Below, in pieces: positions 16,916 to 25,468 of a stretch of DNA of 64,000 nt. A program made the position numbers and the translations under genes. The DNA is from an uncultured Dialister sp. GTDB taxonomy: Bacteria > Bacillota > Negativicutes > Veillonellales > Dialisteraceae. Position 1 is the stretch's first letter, and each line of letters begins with the position of its first letter. The stretch is taken from contig CAKPQG010000010.1 in the NCBI GenBank assembly GCA_934178345.1, positions 1 through 64,000 of the forward strand. Reading direction: 5' to 3'. A model generated the notes under the pieces. The model was not told the origin of the DNA. It was given only the letters and a program-made list of their open reading frames with translations, and searched no databases.

Positions 16916-16967
16916 TTCATATGCTACGTCAAAGATGACTCATTCCTACCGGGGATGGGTCATTTTC
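16916..16967 (+). promoter_or_regulatory. Leader hairpin of glutamine synthetase gene 1
   Basis: After TTCAT and CAAAGATGAC comes a hairpin (ATGACTCATTCC with GGATGGGTCAT, 16935-16963, one wobble) followed by TTTTC. A closely similar arrangement precedes the second glutamine synthetase at 19107-19163. It could be an attenuator or a regulatory leader. I could not fit it to the known glutamine riboswitch consensus. Confidence 0.5.
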
Positions 16968-17037
16968 TATTGATTCATATAGCTTATTTTCAATCTAAAA
17001 AATGGTGGAATTCAAGAAAGTCTATAGGAGGACTCAA

Positions 17038-18933
17038 ATGAACAAAAACTTATTGTACTGCATCCCTGCTGGACAGTATGGCAAAGAAGGGGTACTTTCT
17101 TTACTGGCACAGCATCCGGAAATTCGGTTCGTCTCTCTGGTCGGAATCGATCTTGCAGGCAATGATACAGATGAACGCATCCCGATCGAAATCTTCATGA
17201 AAGACTACGAAGATTTCTTCGCGGGCAAAGCTGTCCAGACAGATGGTTCTTCTGTCGTGTTTATGAATATCGCCACCCTGAACGATGCGCGCGTCGACAT
17301 GGTCGCCGACAGCACCGTGAACTGGTATGTAGACTATAATGATGACAACGTGGATGAAGAGACAGGCCTTCCGATCGGTACGCTCCGCATCCCGAGTTTC
17401 CTGATCCACAATGGCAAATACATTGATTCCCGTTCCATTCTGAAGCAGTCCTGCGAATATGTCGCTGACCGCCTCCGAAAGCTCTTGGTCGGTGCCCAGG
17501 TCAAGGGGATGGAAAATTTCCCGTTCTCTGAGATCCAGGATATCGTATTCACCACCGGCACAGAGCTGGAATTCTGGGTGAAGACACCGAGCGAAAAGGA
17601 AACCGTACAGCATCTTTCCATTTCCCAGCGTCTGCAGGAGCAGTACTGGCAGCGCATGCGCGGCAATGTCCGCACCGCCATGGAACAGGCGATCGAAGAA
17701 CTCGATGCCCGCGGCATGCATGTAGAAATGGGACATAAAGAAGTCGGCGGGATCAAACCCAAGATCGATGATGACGGTCATATTTTCGACGTCTGCGAAC
17801 AGCTTGAGCTCGACTGGCTCTTCTCGACGAATCCGCTGCAGGCGGCAGATAATGAACTGGAAGCCCGCATTGTGGTTCGTGAAGTATTCCGCAGAAACGG
17901 GCTCGACGTCTCCTTCCGCGCGAAACCGATCATCGGCGTCGCCGGCTCCGGGGAACACACCCATGTCGGCTTTGCTGCTCTTCTCAAAAACGGCAAGACC
18001 ATCAATCTTCTGGCGCCGGAGGATATGCAGGCAGATTTCCTCTCCACCATCGGCTATGGCTTCATCATGGGCATCCTCAACAACTACGAAGCGACGAATC
18101 CATTCGTTTCCTCGACCACCGATGCTTTCAACCGTCTGAAGCCGGGCTTCGAAGCACCGGTCTGCATCGTCACCTCTCTGGGACATAAGCCGGAGCTGCC
18201 GTCTCGAAACAGATCCATCCTGATCGGGCTCATCCGTGATATCGGAAATCCGAAAGCGACCCGCTTCGAACTCCGTGCGCCGAACCCGTTTACCAATACC
18301 TATCTCTGCGTTTCCTGCCTGTACCTGACTGCTTTGGATGGCATCGAGTATGCACTCGCTTCCGGAAAAGGTCCGGAAGAACTTCTCGCTGAGCTTTCTA
18401 AGAAAGCCGGAGAAGAAGCCGGATACCTTGACAAGGATAGAGAATATCGCTGCGAAGACAACGTATTCGAAGACTATACGCAGGAAGAACGCGATGCTGT
18501 CTTCGGCAAGCCGCCGGCTACCGTCTGGGACAATGTCAAGATCATGAAAGCCAATCCGGACAAAGTCGCTGCGCTCACCAAGAGCGGCGCGATCTCCGAA
18601 CAGATCGTAGACTCCTTTGTCGCTTCCATCCTTTATCGCTGGAAGAATGAGCTGATCGATCGGATCATTCCTGGTACAGAAGCTGCTGTCAGAGGATATA
18701 AAAAACTCGATAACGATGACAAGATCGATGAAAAGCGCTGGAAAGCCATCAAGGCAAAGCGCATCGAGCTCGCGAAGGATACGGAGGATGAGAAATGCCT
18801 CTGCACCCGCCTGAAGGAAGCTCTCGAGGCGAATGACTACGATACTGCTTCTGCGCTGCAGGTGGAAATGGCAAAGAAAGCCGAAGCGCTGGAAAAAGAG
18901 TATCGCGTCTATGCGCTGAACATTCTGGACTAG
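17038..18933 (+). CDS. glnA: Glutamine synthetase family protein, long form, copy 1
   Basis: The 631-aa protein should ligate ammonia to glutamate with ATP. The catalytic core has the expected motifs in order: TELEFWVKTPSE (metal-binding Glu region), EMGHKEVGGIKPK, GVAGSGEHTHVGF (the GSGxH glutamate site) and ATRFELRAPNPFTNTYL with the substrate Arg. It is longer than GSI (about 450 aa) and has a roughly 170-residue helical C-terminal extension rich in Glu and Lys, ending LEALEKEYRVYALNILD-like. The start is ATG 17038 with AGGAGG 8 nt upstream; an in-frame ATG at 17002 has no ribosome binding site. A paralogue follows at 19473. Subtype and regulation are inferred only. Confidence 0.88.
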   Translation: MNKNLLYCIPAGQYGKEGVLSLLAQHPEIRFVSLVGIDLAGNDTDERIPIEIFMKDYEDFFAGKAVQTDGSSVVFMNIATLNDARVDMVADSTVNWYVDYNDDNVDEETGLPIGTLRIPSFLIHNGKYIDSRSILKQSCEYVADRLRKLLVGAQVKGMENFPFSEIQDIVFTTGTELEFWVKTPSEKETVQHLSISQRLQEQYWQRMRGNVRTAMEQAIEELDARGMHVEMGHKEVGGIKPKIDDDGHIFDVCEQLELDWLFSTNPLQAADNELEARIVVREVFRRNGLDVSFRAKPIIGVAGSGEHTHVGFAALLKNGKTINLLAPEDMQADFLSTIGYGFIMGILNNYEATNPFVSSTTDAFNRLKPGFEAPVCIVTSLGHKPELPSRNRSILIGLIRDIGNPKATRFELRAPNPFTNTYLCVSCLYLTALDGIEYALASGKGPEELLAELSKKAGEEAGYLDKDREYRCEDNVFEDYTQEERDAVFGKPPATVWDNVKIMKANPDKVAALTKSGAISEQIVDSFVASILYRWKNELIDRIIPGTEAAVRGYKKLDNDDKIDEKRWKAIKAKRIELAKDTEDEKCLCTRLKEALEANDYDTASALQVEMAKKAEALEKEYRVYALNILD

Positions 18934-19106
18934 TGATGGAAACCTTCACCGTAAGGCTCCCTGTTACAGCAGTCCGAGGCAAAGGTGCAAGAGGACTAAC
19001 GGGCAAAAGGAAGATGCGGCGTACAAAGAAATAGCGCCGCGCAGTTTCTAATCCCTAGCCACTAGCCACTAGCTACCAGTCACCAGTCACTACTAACCAA
19101 CTATAC
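18934..19106. repeat. Gap between the glutamine synthetase genes, with repeat tracts
   Basis: No coding sequence. CTAATCCCTAGCC and CAGTCAC heptamers run from about 19048 to 19090, and a degenerate GCGCCGC core lies near 19034. The tract stops immediately before the leader of the second glutamine synthetase. Confidence 0.7.
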
Positions 19107-19163
19107 ATTCATCTGGCCAAAGATGACCTATTCTGTGGATACCCGCAGAGTAGGTCATTTTTA
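19107..19163 (+). promoter_or_regulatory. Leader hairpin of glutamine synthetase gene 2
   Basis: TTCAT then CCAAAGATGACC is followed by a hairpin (ATGACCTA with TAGGTCAT, 19123-19158, plus inner CTG...CAG pairing) and TTTTTATTTT. It matches the layout of 16916-16967. About 300 bp, mostly repeat DNA, separates it from the coding start. Confidence 0.5.
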
Positions 19164-19224
19164 TTTTATAAAGAAACTCAAATAGGGGGGACAACCTGGA
19201 TGAGACGTTTATGGAAAATGGAGT

Positions 19225-19430
19225 ATTGCTACTCCACGTTGGGGTTTCGCCAGCGGGGAAAAGGTTAAACAGGTTCAGAGGGTTCAACGGGTTCACAGGT
19301 TTTCCATTCTCCCCAAAAACGGAGAATCAAAACATGATTTTAATTTCTCGCGGTGCTTCATTATTTTTACGCGCCGCACCACACCCGCTGAACCTCTTGA
19401 ACCTTTTAAACCTTCCAACCTATTCCTAAA
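19225..19430. repeat. Composite repeat inside the leader of glutamine synthetase gene 2
   Basis: GGTTCAGAGGGTTCAACGGG 9-bp-period tract near 19270-19300, hairpin core GCGGTGC...GCGCCGC at about 19350-19378, and TGAACCTCTTGAACC near 19388. It lies between the leader hairpin and the Shine-Dalgarno. Confidence 0.75.
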
Positions 19431-19472
19431 AAAACAAACCACATTTTCAACCATACGCAGGAGGAATTCAAA

Positions 19473-21371
19473 ATGATTAACAACGACTTACTGTACTACA
19501 TCCCGTCCGGTGAATTTGGCAAAGAAGGCGTCCTGGGACTCCTCAAGACCCATCCGGAAATCCGCTTCGTTTCTCTGGTCGGCATCGATCTGGCCGGCAA
19601 TGACACCGATGAAAAGGTGCCGATCGAACTGTTCCTGAAAAACTACGATGATTTCTTTGCCGGCACAGCCGTACAGACCGACGGCTCCTCTGTCGTCCTG
19701 ATGAACATCGCTACACTGAATGATGCCCGCGTCGACATGGTCGCAGATGCCAGCGTGAACTGGTATGTCGACTACAATGAAGACAACCTGTACAGCAATG
19801 GCCGTCCGGTCGGTACGCTGCGCATCCCATGCTTCCTCCTGCACAATGGCAAATTCATCGACTCCCGCTCTATCCTGAAAGAATCCTGCGCTTTCGTCGC
19901 TGAGAAGCTGAAAGGACTCCTTGCAAGCGGCAAGCCTGTCAAAGGCATGGAAGATCTGCCGGTCGATGAGATCGAAGATATCAAATTCACCATCGGCACG
20001 GAACTGGAATTCTGGGTCAAGACACCGAGCGAAACGGAAACGGTACAGCACCTGTCCATTTCTCAGAGACTGCAGGAACAGTACTGGCAGAGAATGCGCG
20101 GCAACGTCAGAACTGCGATGGAAGAAGCCATCGAAGAACTGGATGCTCGCGGCATGCATGTAGAAATGGGGCATAAAGAAGTCGGCGGTATCAAACCGAA
20201 AGTCGATGATCTGGGACATACCGTCGATGTCTGCGAACAGCTCGAACTGGACTGGCTCTTCTCTATGAATCCGCTGCAGGCTGCTGACAATGAACTCGAA
20301 GCCCGCATCATCATCCGTGAAGTCTTCCGCAAATACGGCCTCGATGTTTCCTTCCAGGCAAAACCGATCATCGGCGTCGCCGGCTCCGGCGAACATACCC
20401 ATGTCGGCATCTGCGCTTCTCTGAAGAATGGCAAGACCATCAACCTTCTGGCACCGAGCGATATGAAAGCCGACTTCCTCTCCACCATCGGCTATGGCTT
20501 CATCATGGGCATCCTGAAGAACTACGAAGCAACGAATCCATTCGTTTCCTCCACCACCGATGCTTTCAACCGTCTGAAACCGGGCTTCGAAGCACCAGTC
20601 TGCATCGTTACTTCCCTTGGTCATAATCCGGAAGTACCGTCCCGTAACAGAACCATTCTGATCGGTCTTGTCCGCGACATCGAAAGTCCGAAAGCTACCC
20701 GCTTCGAACTGCGCGCACCGAACCCGTTCACCAATACCTATCTCGCTGCTTCCTGTCTCTTCCTGACGGCACTGGACGGCATCACCTATGCGATCGCCTC
20801 CGGCAAAGCACCGGCAGACCTCCTTGCTGAGCTCTCCAAGAAACCGGGCGAAGCGGCTGACTACCTCGAAGCAGGCCGCGCATATCGCTGTGAAGACAAC
20901 GTATTCGAAGACTTCACACAGGAAGAACGTGATGCTGCTTTCGGCAAACCGCCGGCTACCGTATGGGAAAACATCAAGACCATGAAGGCAAACAAAGACA
21001 AGGTCGCCGTCATCACCGCTGGCGACAGCCTGAATCAGGTCATTGTAGACTCCTTCCTCGACTCCATCGAATACCGCTGGGAAAATGAACTCGTCGACCG
21101 CATCATTCCGGCTACAGAAGCACTCGTGAAGAGCTTCAAGAAACTTCCAAGCGAAGATGAACTCGATGAAGAACGCTGGGAAGCTATCGGAGCGAAGAAA
21201 TATGAACTCATCAAAGATACCAAAGCCAGCAAGTCTATCGTGACCAAGCTCAAAGAAGCTCTCGAAGCGAAAGACTATGACACTGCTTCTGATCTCCAGA
21301 TCGAACTCTCCAAGAAGTCCGAAGCTCTGGAAAAAGAATACGCTGTCTATGCGCTGAACATTGTCGGCTGA
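19473..21371 (+). CDS. glnA: Glutamine synthetase family protein, long form, copy 2
   Basis: The 632-aa protein is a close paralogue of the gene at 17038 along its whole length, including the C-terminal extension (TKLKEALEAKDYDTASDLQ, ending YAVYALNIVG). All glutamine synthetase motifs are kept: TELEFWVKTPSE, EMGHKEVGGIKPK, GVAGSGEHTHVG and RFELRAPNPFTNTYL. It begins at ATG 19473 with GGAGGAATTCAAA upstream. Codon choice is more uniform than in copy 1, which may mean higher expression. The two genes look like a tandem duplication separated by repeat DNA. The long minus-strand open frame over this gene is a shadow. Confidence 0.88.
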   Translation: MINNDLLYYIPSGEFGKEGVLGLLKTHPEIRFVSLVGIDLAGNDTDEKVPIELFLKNYDDFFAGTAVQTDGSSVVLMNIATLNDARVDMVADASVNWYVDYNEDNLYSNGRPVGTLRIPCFLLHNGKFIDSRSILKESCAFVAEKLKGLLASGKPVKGMEDLPVDEIEDIKFTIGTELEFWVKTPSETETVQHLSISQRLQEQYWQRMRGNVRTAMEEAIEELDARGMHVEMGHKEVGGIKPKVDDLGHTVDVCEQLELDWLFSMNPLQAADNELEARIIIREVFRKYGLDVSFQAKPIIGVAGSGEHTHVGICASLKNGKTINLLAPSDMKADFLSTIGYGFIMGILKNYEATNPFVSSTTDAFNRLKPGFEAPVCIVTSLGHNPEVPSRNRTILIGLVRDIESPKATRFELRAPNPFTNTYLAASCLFLTALDGITYAIASGKAPADLLAELSKKPGEAADYLEAGRAYRCEDNVFEDFTQEERDAAFGKPPATVWENIKTMKANKDKVAVITAGDSLNQVIVDSFLDSIEYRWENELVDRIIPATEALVKSFKKLPSEDELDEERWEAIGAKKYELIKDTKASKSIVTKLKEALEAKDYDTASDLQIELSKKSEALEKEYAVYALNIVG

Positions 21372-21383
21372 TAGAAAGTAACG

Positions 21384-21420
21384 AAAAACGCTATCCAAAT
21401 ATTTTCGGATAGCGTTTTTT
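21384..21420 (+). terminator. Terminator after glutamine synthetase gene 2
   Basis: Hairpin AAAACGCTATCC / GGATAGCGTTTT with T-run, 13 nt after the stop codon. Confidence 0.9.
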
Positions 21421-21423
21421 GTT

Positions 21424-21576
21424 GGGCTTCAACAGGTTCAAAGGGTTCAGCGGGTTCAAAAGATGTGGTGCGGCGCATAACAATCAGAAGCGCCGCGATG
21501 CATAAATAATGGTGATGCCCGAAGGTGGTATTTAGTCATCAGTCACCAGTCACTAGTCACCAGTCACCAGTATCCA
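21424..21576. repeat. Composite intergenic repeat block 8
   Basis: Minus-oriented copy: GGTTCAAAGGGTTCAGCGGG, hairpin core GTGCGGCGC...GCGCCGC (21470-21498), GTGATGCCCGAAGGTGG and CAGTCAC heptamers up to the end of the minus-strand gene. Confidence 0.85.
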
Positions 21577-21577
21577 C

Positions 21578-22129
21578 TCACTTCACCGCTGTGAATGTGA
21601 GCGACTTTGTATCGAGCGAAAGAGTATAGGTAGCGTCTGTGCCATTTTCCTTCGTGTGGAAGAGGATCTGTTTCTTCTCAACGGTGAAAGAAGAGGCGCC
21701 ATTGATATTTTCCAGATCCGCTGCATCGAAGGCGTTCTTGAAGGTGCCGCCCTTGTAGGAAACGATATGAGCGCCGCCTGCTTCTCCGGTATCGACGAGG
21801 TAGAAGCGAAGACCGTTCGCATCATTCACGAGCGGCGTGATGGTGAGTTTCGCATCCGCATAGCCGCCTTCTTCGCTTACGAGAACGGGGAGGGCGGAGA
21901 GGGCGAGCTCGCTCTCCGATGCTTTCGTCGTGAAGGTGAGGTCAGCCTTGCCTTCCGTACCTGCGGTGAGGTTCACGTCAAGCCGCTGGTCACTGGTGAG
22001 GGCGGTGTGGAAGGCGGCTTCCCCGGCATTGACGGCCAGGATCGTCGGCTCGCCCGTGATCCAGTTCGCGGAAACAGAAGATGCCAGCGTGAGGGTAGCG
22101 AGGGCAGCGGTTAATACAATTTTTCGCAT
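21578..22129 (-). CDS. Hypothetical secreted protein
   Basis: I do not recognise this 183-aa protein. It begins with a clear Sec signal peptide (MRKIVLTAALATLTLASSVS, cleavage likely after SVSA), so it should be periplasmic or surface-exposed. The mature part is rich in Thr, Ala and acidic residues with alternating polar/hydrophobic stretches (KADLTFTTKASESELALSAL, ATYTLSLDTKSLTFTAVK), which suggests a beta-sandwich. AGGAGACTCC overlaps the region just upstream of ATG 22129. One end of the MITE-like repeat lies in its upstream region (22161-22180). It is convergent with the glutamine synthetase genes. Confidence 0.8.
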   Translation of the reverse strand: MRKIVLTAALATLTLASSVSANWITGEPTILAVNAGEAAFHTALTSDQRLDVNLTAGTEGKADLTFTTKASESELALSALPVLVSEEGGYADAKLTITPLVNDANGLRFYLVDTGEAGGAHIVSYKGGTFKNAFDAADLENINGASSFTVEKKQILFHTKENGTDATYTLSLDTKSLTFTAVK

Positions 22130-22159
22130 AGGAGACTCCTTTCTTGAATGAAAATAATA

Positions 22160-22181
22160 ATCAGTGTTTCCTTAAACTATA
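22160..22181. mobile_element. Isolated end of the MITE-like element
   Basis: AATCAGTGTTTCCTTAA matches the right terminal repeat of copies A and B. No second end is visible within the next few hundred bases, so this looks like a solo remnant. Confidence 0.55.
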
Positions 22182-22264
22182 AAGTCTGATACTGCTGTTT
22201 GCTCTCATTATATAGAAACCTTGAGCATGTTTCAAGCCGGGCAGATGGGCGCAAAAAGTTCGCC

Positions 22265-22378
22265 GCTTTTTGCACCTTAATCCCTAATCCCTAGCTACAA
22301 GTCACTAGCCACTAGTCACCAGTCACCAGTCCCTAGTCACTAGTCACTAGTCACCAGTTACCAGTCACTAGAAAACCA
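22265..22378. repeat. Heptamer tract between the secreted protein gene and rpmB
   Basis: CTAATCC units and about a dozen degenerate GTCACYA heptamers (CTAGTCACCAGTCACC type) fill 22275-22372. Confidence 0.8.
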
Positions 22379-22381
22379 TGC

Positions 22382-22411
22382 AAAAAGAGCCGGCTGAAAT
22401 TCAGCCGGCTT
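22382..22411 (-). terminator. Terminator of rpmB
   Basis: On the minus strand AGCCGGCTGA pairs with TCAGCCGGCT and is followed by CTTTTTG, 24 nt after the rpmB stop. Confidence 0.88.
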
Positions 22412-22435
22412 GAAATGCAGCAATCAGATGATCGA

Positions 22436-22627
22436 TTAGATGTCTCTGTTTACTTTATGAGAACGAAGGCAACGAGTGCAGACATTCATTCTCTTGACCT
22501 GTCCGTCAACCAGTACGCGAACTCTCTGGATGTTCGGTTTCCAGGTTCTCTTTGTTTTCAAATGGGAATGGGATACATTGAATCCCGTAGCGGTTCCCTT
22601 GCCGCAAACTTCACAATAGTTAGCCAT
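22436..22627 (-). CDS. rpmB: 50S ribosomal protein L28
   Basis: The 63-aa protein reads MANYCEVCGKGTATGFNVSH at its start and ends CTRCLRSHKVNRDI; it is the zinc-binding form of L28 with CxxC pairs at both ends (CEVC and CTRC). It is a structural protein of the large ribosomal subunit. AAGGAGGTGTAGCAC gives a perfect Shine-Dalgarno before ATG 22627, a promoter is visible at 22668-22696 and a terminator follows, so it is a monocistronic unit. Confidence 0.96.
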   Translation of the reverse strand: MANYCEVCGKGTATGFNVSHSHLKTKRTWKPNIQRVRVLVDGQVKRMNVCTRCLRSHKVNRDI

Positions 22628-22667
22628 GTGCTACACCTCCTTGCACTTCCGCGATTGCAACATTCAT

Positions 22668-22696
22668 ACTATATCACAACTCTTTTTTTTACGCAA
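22668..22696 (-). promoter_or_regulatory. Promoter of rpmB
   Basis: Minus strand: TTGCGT (22696-22691), a 17-bp spacer containing an A8 run, and TATAGT (22673-22668), 41 nt before the rpmB ATG. Confidence 0.65.
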
Positions 22697-22737
22697 GTAT
22701 TTTACAGCAGAGTATTTGAAGAATTATAATAGGAGAA

Positions 22738-23085
22738 AAGAATTAGGGGTGTCGGGTTCGAGGTTCAGGGTTCAGGGGGAGTCCCACGGCGCGAAGCGCC
22801 GAATACAAAATTGCGGCGAAGCCGCCACCACAACCCTGAAGTTTGAAAGCAGAGATGAGTAGCTAGGGATTGGGGATTGGGAGCCGCAAGTAACTGGTGA
22901 CTAGTGACTGGTGACTAAATACTACCTTCGGGCATCGCCCCATATATACTTGCGGCGAAGCTGCCACCTTCATTCCTAATTCCTAATTCCTAATTCCTAA
23001 TTCCTAATTCGCGCAAAGCTTTCATTCATAAGCAGTGGACGGAGCCGCCTCGGCTAACCCTGAACCCCGAACCCGTAACCATTCA
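22738..23085. repeat. Composite intergenic repeat block 9
   Basis: Contains GGTTCAGGGTTCAGG, GCGGCGAAGCCGCCACC, TTTGAAAGCAGAG near 22842, CTAGGGATTGGGGATTGGG, GTGACTG heptamers, TTCGGGCATCGCCCC near 22928, TTCCTAA heptamers near 22975-23010 and GTGGACGGAGCCGCC. No gene. Confidence 0.87.
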
Positions 23086-23098
23086 AAGGAGGTCATCC

Positions 23099-25138
23099 AT
23101 GAAACTATCTGATTCCGTCCAATATCTGAAGGGCGTCGGCCCTCGGATGAAGGAGAAGCTGGAACGCCTTGGCATTCATACCGTGGAAGATCTCCTTTCC
23201 TATTTCCCGAGACGCTATCAGGACTGGACGAAGGTCACGCCGATGGGAAATCTGGTGCCTGATGAAGAGGCTGTGGTCTATGGGGAAGTGGTGAACATGA
23301 AGGAGATCCATCCCCGAAGAGGCATGTCGATCCTGAATGTCATGATCGTCGATGATACGGGCGGGGTGGTGCTCACGTATTTCAACCAGCCGTGGAAAGC
23401 GGATCTTTTTCATCGTTCGAAGCATGTGCTGGCATATGGCAAGGTGGAGTATGGCTATAACAGGAACCAGATCAGCAATGCGGAAATCGAGGCCATCGAG
23501 CCGGAAGATCTGCCGTCATTTCAAAAGCTCGTCCCTGTGTACGGACTGACCGAGGGGATCAAGACGCCGCAGCTTCGGCGCATGATCGAAGGGGCGCTCA
23601 AGCTGGTGGAGGATGCCGATGAGAATCTTCCGGAGGATACTGTCCGGAGAGAAAAACTGATGGGACGGCTTGCCGCCATCCGTGCGATGCACGATCCGAA
23701 GAACTGGGCCGAGCAGAGAGAAGCGCGCCGAAGGATCGCATTTGAGGAATTGTTCTTCATGCAGGCAGGCGTCCTGCTCCTGCGTAAAAAAAGAGAAGAG
23801 GGGAGCGAGAGCATCAAGTGCGCGCCATCCGGTGAGCTCGTCCGCAAGGTGCGCGAGCATTTCCCTTTCCAGCTGACAGAAGGCCAGCAGCAGGCCTTTC
23901 GCGATATCGAAGACGATATGGAAGGGCTCGTCCCGATGAACCGTCTGGTGCAGGGGGATGTCGGGAGCGGTAAGACCGCTGTCGCGGCGCTCTCGCTCGC
24001 CAAGATCGTAGAGAATGGCTATCAGGGCGCACTCATGGCACCGACTGAGGTTCTGGCAGGGCAGCACTATGAGACATTCCAGCATTTCTACGAAGGCCTT
24101 CCCATCCGCGTCGCTTACCTCTCCGGAAATACAAAGACCTCTGAGCGGCATGAGATCCTGAAGCAGCTGGCAGCAGGCGACATCGATGTGCTGATCGGTA
24201 CCCATGCTTTGATCGAGAAGGATGTCATCTTTGCCCATCTGGGTCTCGTCATCACTGATGAGCAGCACCGCTTCGGCGTGAAGCAGAGAAAGGTGCTGGA
24301 AACGAAAGGGGAGTCTCCGCACATTCTCGTCATGACAGCCACGCCGATCCCGCGCACCATGGCGCTCTCCGTCTATGGGGATCTCGATGTCTCGGCCATC
24401 CGCGGGATGCCGCCGGGGAGACATCCGGTGAAGACTTACGCCATCGGGAGTGATATGCTTCAGCGCGTTTTCAATTTCATGGGACGGGAAATGGAAGCGG
24501 GACATCAGGTGTATGTGGTCTGTCCGCTCGTCGAAAAGAGTGAGAAGCAGGACCTCGCCTCCGCCGTTTCCGTGTATGAAGAGCTGCGCGACCGCGTATT
24601 TCCCATGTTTCCTGTGGGACTTGTCCATGGGCGGATGAAAAACAGCGAGAAAGAGGAAGTCATGCAGGCTTTCCACCGGGGAGAGAAGAAACTCCTCGTC
24701 GCTACCTCGGTCATCGAAGTCGGCGTCAATGTGCCCAATGCCACCATCATGTTCGTCTACGGGGCTGATCGCTTCGGCCTTTCGCAGCTGCACCAGCTTC
24801 GCGGCCGTGTCGGGCGCGGGGAGGCGCAGGCCTACTGCATCCTCTACTCAGATAACCAGAATGAAATCACACGGCTTCGTATGAAGCTGATGTGCGAGAT
24901 CCAGGATGGCTTCCTCCTGTCTGAAAAAGATCTCATCCTGCGCGGCAGCGGTGAATTCTTCGGCTATCACCAGCACGGCATGCCGGACCTCAAGGCGGCA
25001 GATATCGTGAAAGACCTCCCGCTCCTCGAAGAAGCGAGGAAGGAAGCAAAGAAAGCCGTCGACCGTGGCATGGACTTCAGAGATGAACTCTCGCACAGAT
25101 TCGGCGGGGCGTTCTTTGAAAAATTGGGGGAGAAGTGA
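23099..25138 (+). CDS. recG: ATP-dependent DNA helicase RecG
   Basis: RecG remodels stalled forks and Holliday junctions. The 679-aa protein has an N-terminal helix-hairpin/wedge region (QYLKGVGPRMKEKLERLGIH), an OB-fold wedge around residues 60-150, Walker A VQGDVGSGKTAVAALSL near residue 284, the DEQH box ITDEQHRFGVKQR, motif III MTATPIPRTMALSVYGD, and the C-terminal helicase motifs ATSVIEVGVNVPNATIM and QLHQLRGRVGRGEAQAYC. ATG 23099 has AAAGGAGGTCATCC upstream. It appears monocistronic, between repeat blocks. Confidence 0.97.
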   Translation: MKLSDSVQYLKGVGPRMKEKLERLGIHTVEDLLSYFPRRYQDWTKVTPMGNLVPDEEAVVYGEVVNMKEIHPRRGMSILNVMIVDDTGGVVLTYFNQPWKADLFHRSKHVLAYGKVEYGYNRNQISNAEIEAIEPEDLPSFQKLVPVYGLTEGIKTPQLRRMIEGALKLVEDADENLPEDTVRREKLMGRLAAIRAMHDPKNWAEQREARRRIAFEELFFMQAGVLLLRKKREEGSESIKCAPSGELVRKVREHFPFQLTEGQQQAFRDIEDDMEGLVPMNRLVQGDVGSGKTAVAALSLAKIVENGYQGALMAPTEVLAGQHYETFQHFYEGLPIRVAYLSGNTKTSERHEILKQLAAGDIDVLIGTHALIEKDVIFAHLGLVITDEQHRFGVKQRKVLETKGESPHILVMTATPIPRTMALSVYGDLDVSAIRGMPPGRHPVKTYAIGSDMLQRVFNFMGREMEAGHQVYVVCPLVEKSEKQDLASAVSVYEELRDRVFPMFPVGLVHGRMKNSEKEEVMQAFHRGEKKLLVATSVIEVGVNVPNATIMFVYGADRFGLSQLHQLRGRVGRGEAQAYCILYSDNQNEITRLRMKLMCEIQDGFLLSEKDLILRGSGEFFGYHQHGMPDLKAADIVKDLPLLEEARKEAKKAVDRGMDFRDELSHRFGGAFFEKLGEK

Positions 25139-25315
25139 CTGGTGACTAGTGACTAGTGACTTGAATACCGCCTTCGGGCATCGCCCTATTTATACTCTGC
25201 GGCGAAGCCGCCACCTTCATTCCTAATTCCTCATTCCTAATTCCTAATTTATGCGAAGCTTTCATCCCCAATCAAAGGGTAGCACGCCCAAGGGGCTAAC
25301 CCTGAACCTTCAAAA
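25137..25315. repeat. Composite intergenic repeat block 10
   Basis: GTGACTAGTGACTA heptamers begin at the recG stop, followed by CGCCTTCGGGCATCGCCC near 25170, GCGGCGAAGCCGCCACC, TTCCTAA heptamers, and AGCACGCCCAAGGGGCTAACC. Confidence 0.87.
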
Positions 25316-25339
25316 ATCATACAAGACACAGCTCTGTGA

Positions 25340-25353
25340 TTTATGGTATAATG
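25340..25353 (+). promoter_or_regulatory. Likely -10 region of guaB
   Basis: TATGGTATAATG near 25344 gives a TATAAT about 115 nt before guaB. No clear purine-riboswitch sequence was recognised in the leader. Confidence 0.5.
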
Positions 25354-25468
25354 TTTTAATTGAAAAGAATGCACCTCTTTGGCACGTAGGGATAGAAATC
25401 TGTATTTCCCGGCAGAGAGATAGACATGACATCACATAAGTAACCAAAGTTTTTGAATGGAGGCTATG

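Noticed and set aside
16905..17037. Glutamine riboswitch upstream of the glutamine synthetase gene
   Set aside because: The conserved core of the known glnA RNA motif could not be found; only a hairpin with T-run is supported.
19488..21398. 636-aa minus-strand open frame opposite glutamine synthetase gene 2
   Set aside because: It is the antisense of a conserved gene, has no recognisable motifs and no ribosome binding site; codon bias of the real gene keeps the antisense frame open.
22275..22375. Regular short repeats that could suggest a CRISPR array
   Set aside because: The units are 7 bp in direct tandem with no unique spacers of 30-40 bp, and no cas genes are in the window.
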